Assembly: GCA_041695045.1 (NCBI GenBank)
Contig: JBGFRR010000007.1
Span: 1 to 40,507, forward strand
Direction of reading: 5' to 3'
Source of the DNA: JBGFRR01 sp041695045
Lineage (GTDB): Bacteria; Bacteroidota; Ignavibacteria; UBA10030
Length of the DNA stretch: 40,507 bases
Shown: positions 14,619 through 21,189 of the stretch, one piece after another
Layout: each line of letters begins with the position of its first letter
Numbering within the stretch: the stretch's first letter is position 1
The notes under the pieces: model-generated
What the model was told of the DNA's origin: nothing
The model's database searches: none
Seen by the model: the letters and a program-made list of their open reading frames with translations, nothing else
Program-made: the position numbers and the translations under genes

Positions 14619-14808
14619 TCACCCAATCGAGCAGCCCGCATAACACCCGTAACGACCGGGATTGAGCACTGAATAAATTTCTTCACACTGTGTATTACAC
14701 CTTGCCAACGCATCATAACAATACGCCGGCTTGGCAACTGTCTCACTGAGGGGTGAGAATGCGTTGAGTGTGAAAGCCAACGCGAGAGAAGCAATCTTTT
14801 TTTCTCAT
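14619..14808 (-). pseudogene. Peptide B: exported Cys-rich peptide, out of frame at an A7 run
   Basis: ATG at 14808 follows GGAGG at ideal spacing. After MRKK the gene meets a run of seven A; in the literal frame it soon stops, but with one A fewer the frame gives a 62-residue product. That product has a signal peptide (KIASLALAFTLNAFSPL) and the mature part AKPAYCYDALARCNTQCEEI, continuing to YGCYAGCSIG and a stop at 14619. Cysteines at 30, 37, 41, 55 and 59 form a twin CX3C pattern with 13 residues between the two pairs, as in helical hairpin peptides. The coherent product argues for recent loss, slippage-controlled expression or a sequence error. It heads the propeller/ABC operon. Confidence 0.6.
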
Positions 14809-14851
14809 AAGTCCTCCATCTTGTGAATCGGTGATTGTAGTAGTGGGTTAA

Positions 14852-14962
14852 TAGTTCCTGCCCGCTGCGGCCCGCCTGTTAATCATGAACTCAGGCTCGG
14901 CACTCGGGGGCCGGCCGAGTGCCTTACCGTTGTTCGTCAATCAACAGACCAGCGAGCAAGGA
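14852..14962 (-). repeat. 110-bp direct repeat B, structured leader of peptide B
   Basis: Second copy of the element at 9692-9801, same strand, 43 bases before the peptide B start. The same stems can form (GGCACTCGG/CCGAGTGCC, GCCTG/CAGGC, GTTG/CAAC). One extra base relative to copy A breaks the open frame seen there, so a conserved protein is unlikely in this copy. Homology stops abruptly just beyond TCCTTGCTCGCTGG upstream and TAGTTCCTG downstream. The 5.05 kb between the copies carries the entire propeller-to-Yip1 operon. Confidence 0.7.
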
Positions 14963-15066
14963 GATTATCAATTCAAAATGCAAAAGTAAAAATTATAAAT
15001 GTCTGAGAGCTTTGCCTGCTTGCGGTATTCTGCTTGCTGCCTTCTGTCTTCCTACTTTTTACTTCA

Positions 15067-15506
15067 CTACTGCCTCCTAAACACCAACGTTTCCCCGTTC
15101 CAAATTCTTGGCAGCTTCTTCACCAGCAGCTTCAATCTGCCCAAAGCTGGATCACTCAATGACACGGCAATGAATTGAACTCCACTTTGATACCGACGAT
15201 ACAAGATCTCGAAATTGAACATCTCTTGCTGGCAATGGGGACATTCCACCGTAAAGAACAGCACGGCTTGTTTGGCAGCATTCCCAAGAACTATGGATGA
15301 CTGATCGACGAGAGAAACAAGTTCTACGCGAGGAACAGGTTCTCCAATTGACAATGGCTGCTGAACGATCTCTGCGCGGAGAAAAAAATGATGAGAGCGA
15401 CGGGAAGAGAGACTGCAAGGACAAGCCCTCCGAACGCTAAGAGCTTTTTCTTGCCGGGTGGATGAAGATCGGACACTTGACCCGGGATCGCTTCTGTCAT
15501 TTGCAT
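15067..15506 (-). pseudogene. TlpA-like thioredoxin protein, frameshifted at a T7 run and C-terminally short
   Basis: ATG at 15506 starts MQMTEAIPGQVSDL, followed by a membrane anchor (LLAFGGLVLAVSLPVALIIF). At a run of seven T (around 15382-15388) the reading must change frame to continue with AEIVQQPLSIGEPVPRVELV and the redox motif FTVECPHCQQEM. The domain then ends early at ALGRLKLLVKKLPRIW, without the second half of a TlpA fold. Thus one frameshift and one truncation. Repeat B and peptide B follow directly. It was probably another thiol-redox member of this locus. A gap 14963-15066 shows nothing else. Confidence 0.6.
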
Positions 15507-15689
15507 AGCAATCCCTTCAGACAATGAATGGCGGTTAATTGGCTTGCTGCGAATATATGTTAAAAAAGTGGGTAATGTCAAGTACTTTATTGCGACCTTA
15601 TCGCCGCTTTCGATTTTGTCCGAAAAAATTGTCGGCTTTTACGTGGGTTTTTCGCTTCTTAAAGTCGCTTGACACAAGGCTAAAGACAA

Positions 15690-15937
15690 ATACCGATCAT
15701 CAACCACACCGTCAAAGCCTACGCCCCCGCCAGTATCTCCAACCTCGGTCCGGGGTTTGATGTGCTGGGGCTTGCCATCGAGAAGCCGGGAGACTTTGTC
15801 ATCGCAAAACGGCAGAAAAAGCCCGGCTTGAGGTTCGAGGCGCCGGTGTTCCTCACAATGCACAAGAGAATGTGGCTGCTTACGTTGCCTCCTTGCTGAT
15901 GAGTGAATTGAGGCCTGTATTCGGAGTACATCTCACG
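15690..15937 (+). pseudogene. thrB: Homoserine kinase (thrB) 5' fragments
   Basis: Two pieces of homoserine kinase are read in different frames. First (about 15702-15842): TVKAYAPASISNLGPGFDVL and LAIEKPGDFVIAKR, the conserved N-terminus. Second (about 15845-15937): ENVAAYVASLLMSELRPVFG and VHLTL, the part just before the ATP-binding PxGSGLGSSA motif, which itself is missing. A segment between the two is deleted. The expected start codon reads ATA. At 15937 the text switches to an unrelated family. Clearly non-functional; a working copy would have to be elsewhere. Confidence 0.75.
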
Positions 15938-16060
15938 CTCGACGGCATTCCCGACGAACCGGCGTGGCAAACAATACCTCCACTGCCGCTCACTGTTACC
16001 CAGCCAGTGTATCGTTCTGAACCGAGCAAACGGATGGAGATCCACATCGCCTACGATGAA
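15938..16060 (+). pseudogene. Fragment of a CBM9/DUF5916-like protein
   Basis: In continuation of the second thrB piece the frame reads LDGIPDEPAWQTIPPLPLTV and KRMEIHIAYDE. This is the opening of CBM9-like domains found at the start of large secreted DUF5916 proteins (LDGxxDEPAW pattern). Only about 40 codons remain before the text breaks again. No start or signal peptide is present. Confidence 0.55.
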
Positions 16061-16121
16061 TGTCACGCCGTATGCCGTCGGTGGAACCGGACATAGGGTT
16101 GAGTTGAACGCACAACGGACA

Positions 16122-16290
16122 GCCTATCAACTCCGGGGGGTATGAGAACCTGCCCAAGTTTTTGCATGAGGAAGAGCAGGCCTCTGTCATTACGCGTCGC
16201 GTGATGGGAGAAGTTGTCCTGCTTGTGCTTCCCGCCACCCTGCTTTTATTTGCGGCTCTCCAACTGTACCGGTGTTATACAGTTGCATAG
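16122..16290 (+). pseudogene. C-terminal fragment of an ABC-2 permease
   Basis: The plus strand reads GGYENLPKFLHEEEQASVIT and then a final membrane segment VVLLVLPATLLLFAALQLYR before a TAG at about 16290. A polar helix followed by a last membrane span and a short tail fits the end of NosY/DUF3526-type permeases, like the one starting at 719. There is no start. It is the third piece in a row of unrelated gene fragments. The family call is tentative. Confidence 0.4.
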
Positions 16291-16370
16291 AAGCAAAAGA
16301 ATTTGCATCCGGAAGGCGAAAGCGGTACCTTATTACCCCATTACAGAACAATCAAGCGCGCAGAAGTACT

Positions 16371-16703
16371 ATGAGCGACATCTCAATACCCCTAGCATCG
16401 CCCGTCACCGAAGAGCAAGTTTATGCAGCCCTCCGGGAATGCTACGATCCGGAGATTCCCGTCAACATTGTTGACCTCGGTCTGGTCTACAGCGTTACGA
16501 TTGTGGACGATTGGGTTGGGGTGAAGATGATGCTGACAACACCGGGGTGTGGACTTGCCGATATGATCGTTCATCAAGTGCGAACCAAGATCCTCTCCAT
16601 TCCCGGCGTTCAGGATGGCGATGTGCGGCTCGTTTGGCAGCCGGCATGGCATCCTGGGATGATAAGTGAAGCCGCGAAACAGCAGTTGAACATCAAAGAA
16701 TAG
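16371..16703 (+). CDS. MIP18/SufT-like (DUF59) iron-sulfur assembly protein
   Basis: A 110-residue protein starting at ATG 16371 (MSDISIPLASPVTEEQVYAA). Conserved family text is visible: CYDPEIPVNIVDLGLVYSV and the cysteine-containing MMLTTPGCGLADMI, followed by VRLVWQPAWHPGMISE. These fit the MIP18/PaaD/SufT family, which assists maturation of Fe-S proteins; the Cys in TPGCG is the conserved one. Size is normal. It stands alone here and not in a suf operon, so the specific name SufT is likely but not certain. The PEMT-like gene starts 49 bases downstream, possibly in the same transcript. Confidence 0.85.
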   Translation: MSDISIPLASPVTEEQVYAALRECYDPEIPVNIVDLGLVYSVTIVDDWVGVKMMLTTPGCGLADMIVHQVRTKILSIPGVQDGDVRLVWQPAWHPGMISEAAKQQLNIKE

Positions 16704-16752
16704 CCAGCAGGGGTACCTTCACGCCACCATCCTTTTTCTACGACCGAAGTTG

Positions 16753-17520
16753 ATGACGAACCCTCAATGGATGCAGGGGGCAGTGCGATTGTTCATGACG
16801 ATTGCAGGCATGGCGGGATTTCGCCTCGACCGGCTCCCCCCTTCCCACCGCACGTATAATCCTGGACTTCTCCTCGTCTGGGGCGTCGGCTTTGTCGCAT
16901 CGGCTGTCTTCGCTTGGCTGGCGACCGAATATTTCCCTCCTCAAGGAAATCTGGCGTACTTCGCGGTTGTCTGGGTTCTGTATTACATCGGCAATAGCAT
17001 CGTGCTGAAGACCCGGCTCCGTCTGCGGATGATTCGGCGCTTCGGCGAAGAGAAGGCGTATCAGCTTTACGAGATGGTGCTCGGTCTGGCTTTTGCAAAC
17101 CAGGCCCTCGCGTTCGGCGTGATCGTTGAAGAGCGTTGGTTCCGCTGGCCGAGCTTTGCTCTGCACGCTCCTCTTGACGATATCGGCCTCGTCCTCATGG
17201 CCGTCGGATTCCTCATCAAGCTGTGGGCAACGATGATTGTCGGGCTCGATATCTACTACTACAAGGATATGTTTTTAGGACGATCACTGGGTTCGTTCGC
17301 CCGCAGTGGGCCGTACAAGGTGTTTCGAAATCCGATGTACGGCATCGGCCATTTGTACGCGTATGGTCTTGCACTGCTGTATTTTTCGCTGCCGGGTCTC
17401 ATTGCTGCGGCAGTGTATCAAGCGAGCATTTACCTGTTTTATCTTTTCGTCGAACGTCCGGCCGTGCACAAGCTCTACGGTCTTACCGCCAAGCGCCCCG
17501 TTTGGTCGCGTATCTCTTAA
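16753..17520 (+). CDS. PEMT/ICMT-like membrane methyltransferase
   Basis: A 255-residue protein with about six hydrophobic segments, starting at ATG 16753 (MTNPQWMQG); a TTG one codon upstream is possible. The C-terminal region holds the methyltransferase signature seen in phospholipid and isoprenylcysteine methyltransferases: GPYKVFRNPMYGIGHLYAYG, then a membrane pair and a late Glu in FVERPAVHKLYG. These residues bind AdoMet at the membrane face. The substrate (phospholipid or another membrane lipid) cannot be told. Followed by a 228-base gap containing an inverted repeat (AACCGGCAG/CTGCCGGTT). Confidence 0.75.
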   Translation: MTNPQWMQGAVRLFMTIAGMAGFRLDRLPPSHRTYNPGLLLVWGVGFVASAVFAWLATEYFPPQGNLAYFAVVWVLYYIGNSIVLKTRLRLRMIRRFGEEKAYQLYEMVLGLAFANQALAFGVIVEERWFRWPSFALHAPLDDIGLVLMAVGFLIKLWATMIVGLDIYYYKDMFLGRSLGSFARSGPYKVFRNPMYGIGHLYAYGLALLYFSLPGLIAAAVYQASIYLFYLFVERPAVHKLYGLTAKRPVWSRIS

Positions 17521-17748
17521 ATTGAAACGTCTGAAAAGATGAACCGGCAGTGAATAGGCCTTTCGTTGGACTTCTTGCTGCCGGTTGCCCTTTTTCTTCC
17601 CACTCAGAAGGCACGTGCTCAATTCGCCGGTTTTCTCCAAGCCTTACGATACCCGGAACTTTGCTTGCATTTCTCCCTGCGAGTTTATACGTTTGAGTTG
17701 CTTTCCAGATGTCGTACACTCACCGCGCACCATTGCTTGGGGGATTCG

Positions 17749-18495
17749 ATGTATCAAGAACCGCTGTCGGTATTGTTGGTCGATGACGAGGCAACGTTCG
17801 TTTCGTTGCTTGCAGAACAACTCCGCGAAGAGTTGGGATTCACCACGACGTACGTAACCTCTGGGCGGGAGGCCATTGAGATTCTGCAGAAGGCGCGCCG
17901 TGGTTTCAGTGTCATCCTGCTCGATTACCTGATGCCCGAGATGACCGGCCTCAATGTGCTGCAATGGATGCACGAGCAGAAGCATGAGACGCCGGTGGTG
18001 ATTCTCACCGCCGCCGGCTCCGAAGAAGTTGCTGTCGAGGCGATGAAGTTAGGCGCGTACGACTACCTGCGCAAAGAGCACATCGATATTCAGCGCCTGG
18101 GGTTGGTGATTCAATCGACGCATGAGCGGCATATGTTCCGCGTTGTGAAGGCGCTCGAAGAAGAGCGGTGGAGGGAAATCGGCTTGAACAAAGAGGCGAC
18201 CGACCGCGTGCGCGATGTCCTGAACGCAATCACCCCGAAGCTCAACGACACCGTTGCCCGTATCACGGCAGCGATAGAGACCGACGCGCCGCGCATTCTG
18301 CAAACGCTACCGAAAGAGACACAGACGCAGCTTCAACAACTTTTCGCCGACCTCCATCGACAGGTGGGCTGGCTTGAGACCGGTGTGAAAGGGCTGTTGA
18401 GTCTTTACCGCATCCTCTATGCCCGCCACACGGAAGCACAGGAGATTGAGACAATCAGAAAGGAATTTGAACAAACGGCGCGCACACAGCGCTAA
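17749..18495 (+). CDS. Response regulator with helical output domain
   Basis: A 248-residue protein starting at ATG 17749 after GGGGGA; the open frame extends upstream but without family text. The receiver domain (1-125) starts EPLSVLLVDDEATF and has the phosphoacceptor Asp59 in VILLDYLMPEMTG, Thr in VILTAAG and Lys in YLRKEH. The C-terminal part (130-248) is entirely helical (VRDVLNAITPKLNDTVARIT, LQQLFADLHRQVGWLETGVK) and contains no DNA-binding or enzyme motif that I recognise. It may be a protein-interaction output. No kinase gene is next to it, so it is an orphan regulator. Confidence 0.85.
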   Translation: MYQEPLSVLLVDDEATFVSLLAEQLREELGFTTTYVTSGREAIEILQKARRGFSVILLDYLMPEMTGLNVLQWMHEQKHETPVVILTAAGSEEVAVEAMKLGAYDYLRKEHIDIQRLGLVIQSTHERHMFRVVKALEEERWREIGLNKEATDRVRDVLNAITPKLNDTVARITAAIETDAPRILQTLPKETQTQLQQLFADLHRQVGWLETGVKGLLSLYRILYARHTEAQEIETIRKEFEQTARTQR

Positions 18496-18517
18496 TCGCT
18501 ATCGATTGGGGTGAGTA

Positions 18518-18547
18518 CAACAAGGCGTCCTACGGGACGCCTTGTTG
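18518..18547 (+). terminator. Terminator-like hairpin after the response regulator
   Basis: CAACAAGGCGTCC (18518-18530) pairs perfectly with GGACGCCTTGTTG (18535-18547) over a 4-base loop, 22 bases after the stop codon. The following bases are T-rich but without a clean T run. Confidence 0.65.
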
Positions 18548-18586
18548 TCGTTGTACGGAAGGTAACTGCTCGGCGAAACAAAAGAA

Positions 18587-18652
18587 TAACCACAGATGAC
18601 ACTGATTATCACAGAACTATTTTTTTGAATTCATCTGTGAAATCTGTGGTTA
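18587..18652. repeat. Intergenic inverted repeat of the CACAGAT/ATCTGTG kind
   Basis: TAACCACAGAT (18587-18597) and its complement ATCTGTGGTTA (18642-18652) enclose smaller related words (ATCACAGA, TCATCTGTGAA). The element lies between the response regulator and the convergent phosphatase gene. It looks like a dispersed intergenic repeat of the kind scattered through many genomes. No other copy was seen in this window. Confidence 0.5.
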
Positions 18653-18777
18653 CTGTTTTCTCAGTGTTTTTGATGAAATCAGTTTACACATCAATACTAC
18701 GCTGAGGAGTTACCGTTTTTCTTTGTGTCTTCAAGTCTTTGTGGTAAAAAAATTGGGTTTTCGGCCGCGTCTCTAGT

Positions 18778-20139
18778 TCACTCTGCCGCGCGGAGGTCGC
18801 GCGCCTTGATTTCATGTTTCCATCGCAACGCGCCGGTGTGGTCCCAGCATTCGAACACAAGCGTCCGTTCGGTGCGAGGACCGCTGAAGCGGAGAATGCC
18901 AAAGTTGTGTGCGTCGTCCACGAGCGTACCGGCAACGCGGGCAGCATTGTTCTTTTCTTCCTCCGTGCGGGGCGTTGCAAGGCCCGCCGTAAGCGAGGAG
19001 CTGGTGAACTCATACAGCGGATACGACCCTCCCTCCAACCGAATCAACTCACTGAAGTGCCGGTCTCCGGAAAGAAACACAACCCCGGGCACTTTCTGTT
19101 CTCGCATGAACCGCAGGAGTGCGTTGTACTCGTGCGGGTACCTCCGCAGCGCTTCCCTATACGTCGCGAACGGGTTGAGCATCTGGCCGCCGTTGACAAC
19201 GACCTTCCACGTTGCCGTGCTGGAGGTAAGCCCATCCAACAGCCACTGCCACTGGTCTTTTCCCCACATTGTTTTGTCCGGCGTGTTCGGCGCGTCGTTG
19301 GGTGCGCGGTGATAACGGTCATCCAGCAAAAAGAACTCAACATCCCCCCACTCGAATCGGCCGAAGGCGCCCGCAACCTCGGGCGTACCGTACGTCTGGT
19401 TTGCCCAGAAGAGTTTGTGGTTTTCCAACGCCTCTCCTTTGAGACGATAGCTGCGGTCGGAGTCGTTCGGGCCGTAGTCGTGGTCGTCCCATGTTGCATA
19501 ATGATGAACGGAGCCGAGAAGCGGTTGGAGTTCGGGGAGTGAGCGCGTGTGCGTCCAGCGGTATTGCAGGCCGGCAACCGTGTGCCAGTCGACTTCGCGG
19601 TAGTACGTGTTATCTCCCATCCAGATCATCGCGTCGGGACTCTTCGCCGCGATGGTAGAGAGGATGTGGTAATTCGACCCGTACGGCCGTCCCGGGCGGT
19701 CCCACTCTTCCTCGTTCACATAGAAACAGGAGCCGATGGCAACGGAAAAGTCCGGCGGGTCGGTGCGCCACTGCCACAACGGCTGTGTCTGGAAACGAAG
19801 CGGATACGGGCGTTTGACGACATTGCCGTCGATGAGCAGCTCATACTCAAACTTCTTCCCGGGCCGGAGTCCATCGATGAGAATGTGGGCGACATGCGCC
19901 CGCTCACCGGAAGTCTTTACGCTGCGGCTGAGTTTCTTTGCGTCAGGCTGCTGAGCATCCCAATACCGGAATTGCACCGTTGCGGGCTTTGTCGTTTGAA
20001 CCCAGAGCATCACCTCCGTCATCTGTCCGTAGCCGACCATGGGGCCGGATTGGAGAAGGGATTGGGCGTGGATTACAGAAACATGGGTGAGGAGAACAAT
20101 AAGGAGAAATAGCGGCAAGAGAACCGCGCGGACTCTCAT
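18778..20139 (-). CDS. PhoD-like alkaline phosphatase/phosphodiesterase
   Basis: A 453-residue exported enzyme starting at ATG 20139 after AGGAGG. Signal peptide at 1-24 (VLLPLFLLIVLLTHVSVIHA). An N-terminal fibronectin-like domain (GYGQMTEVMLWVQTTKPATV) precedes the metallophosphatase domain. Metal-binding motifs are visible as IGSCFY, MIWMGDNTYYREVDWH, ATWDDHDYGPND and FLSGDRHFSELI. This order is typical of PhoD-type enzymes (Fe/Ca), which cleave phosphomono- and diesters outside the cytoplasm. It stands alone, convergent with the response regulator; no pho box was searched for. Confidence 0.88.
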   Translation of the reverse strand: MRVRAVLLPLFLLIVLLTHVSVIHAQSLLQSGPMVGYGQMTEVMLWVQTTKPATVQFRYWDAQQPDAKKLSRSVKTSGERAHVAHILIDGLRPGKKFEYELLIDGNVVKRPYPLRFQTQPLWQWRTDPPDFSVAIGSCFYVNEEEWDRPGRPYGSNYHILSTIAAKSPDAMIWMGDNTYYREVDWHTVAGLQYRWTHTRSLPELQPLLGSVHHYATWDDHDYGPNDSDRSYRLKGEALENHKLFWANQTYGTPEVAGAFGRFEWGDVEFFLLDDRYHRAPNDAPNTPDKTMWGKDQWQWLLDGLTSSTATWKVVVNGGQMLNPFATYREALRRYPHEYNALLRFMREQKVPGVVFLSGDRHFSELIRLEGGSYPLYEFTSSSLTAGLATPRTEEEKNNAARVAGTLVDDAHNFGILRFSGPRTERTLVFECWDHTGALRWKHEIKARDLRAAE

Positions 20140-20299
20140 GGGGTGCCTCCTTGTGAGAATTGGATTAAAAGAAATCGGCCTCAACGTTCAACATGTTCCT
20201 CTCTACTACGTTGTTAACCTCTTGCCGGACCTGTTTCTTCAACACGAACAGGAGGGCGTCTTTTGAGTTACCGTTGACCTCAATACGTTTCTCTCTGGG

Positions 20300-20914
20300 C
20301 TATCGAGAAGACAGTTTCTCTACCTCGCCTTGAATAAAAAGCTTAATATGGCCCCACTGTAGAGGAGCCTTCATTTCCGGCATTTCTTCTCGTTCTGCAT
20401 CCTCGAAATATAGAAGGCTTCTCATAATATGGTATTCATCGACATAAATACCGGCAAATTTTTTTCTGAAGAATAAAAAAACGTCCGCCAGCGAATATCC
20501 ATCCTGCAGAATGCAGTATAGATCCACGAAATCTTTCTTGGAGCCGCGACTTGCAATAGCTGAAATCTTCATCGCCGCAATATCTTCGACGTGAGCAACT
20601 GGAACAAGAAAGGATTTCAGTAGAGGATGAAGAAGAGGGTAACGATATTCGAAAAACGATATTCGTACATTCTGAATGACAGCGGTAAGAGTACCTGTTG
20701 CCTCGTGAAGAACCTCGAGGTCTGTGAACTGAGCGATGAGGTTTTCTGGGTTGAATGGGCGTGGGGTGAAAAAATCGAAGTCCAACGACGTTCGGTGTCC
20801 TAACTGCAACGCCAGTGCTGTTCCACCAGCAAGGTAGAACTCGTTAGCGAGAACAACACCCTTTAGTAATTCCAGAACACTCTGCTGCTGCGGAGTGAGG
20901 ATGTTTGGAGACAT
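20300..20914 (-). CDS. AbiEii-type nucleotidyltransferase toxin
   Basis: A 204-residue protein of the AbiEii/AbiGii family. The nucleotidyltransferase signature is seen as FYLAGGTALALQLGHRTSLD followed by FDFFT, and a family block DIAAMKISAIASRGSKKDFV with the conserved Lys/Asp residues. Such proteins act as toxins of type IV-like systems by modifying tRNA ends in studied cases. The gene overlaps its upstream partner by 52 bases. The frame beyond its TAG stays open for about 44 more codons, which is probably chance. Confidence 0.82.
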   Translation of the reverse strand: MSPNILTPQQQSVLELLKGVVLANEFYLAGGTALALQLGHRTSLDFDFFTPRPFNPENLIAQFTDLEVLHEATGTLTAVIQNVRISFFEYRYPLLHPLLKSFLVPVAHVEDIAAMKISAIASRGSKKDFVDLYCILQDGYSLADVFLFFRKKFAGIYVDEYHIMRSLLYFEDAEREEMPEMKAPLQWGHIKLFIQGEVEKLSSR

Positions 20915-21189
20915 TCTTCTCCTCCTAAATCGAGCATGATTTTCCAGAAGTTCAGAGTCTTGTTTGAAAGTACCCTGTGCCCACGACGAAGAAGATAGTC
21001 GCGGATCCGCTCATCCCCGTACGTTATCCGTAGCCACTGAATTCCCTCCCAGGTGCCGTATTCGAGCATACGCTCCATAATAAAGTCTGCGTGCCGCTCA
21101 CGATCGAGCGTCGTTGGGTCGACGTCCCAAAAGAGTCGATGGGCAAGTTTCAACAATATCGTTCTATCGTTTGTGCTTGTCATGTTCAT
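20863..21189 (-). CDS. DUF6922-like antitoxin partner, starts inside gyrA
   Basis: A 108-residue helical protein. Typical family text: HRLFWDVDPTTLDRERHADF, MLEYGTWEGIQWLRITYGDE and SNKTLNFWKIMLDL. Proteins of this kind usually stand before AbiEii-like nucleotidyltransferases and are the presumed antitoxins. Two ATGs (21189 and 21183) are both inside the last 26 bases of gyrA, so expression is tied to gyrA transcription and translation. The C-terminus (TSSLRSSRVFWNY) overlaps the toxin start. Function is inferred from the pair. Confidence 0.75.
   Translation of the reverse strand: MNMTSTNDRTILLKLAHRLFWDVDPTTLDRERHADFIMERMLEYGTWEGIQWLRITYGDERIRDYLLRRGHRVLSNKTLNFWKIMLDLGGEECLQTSSLRSSRVFWNY

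Noticed and set aside
17538..17590. Inverted repeat AACCGGCAG/CTGCCGGTT behind the PEMT-like gene as a terminator
   Set aside because: The loop is about 35 bases, which is long for a terminator, although a T-rich stretch follows; not strong enough to list.
20177..20299. In-frame continuation of the AbiEii-like gene behind its TAG (about 44 codons)
   Set aside because: The family ends naturally near the TAG, and an open run of this length is not rare by chance; no sign of stop-codon read-through.
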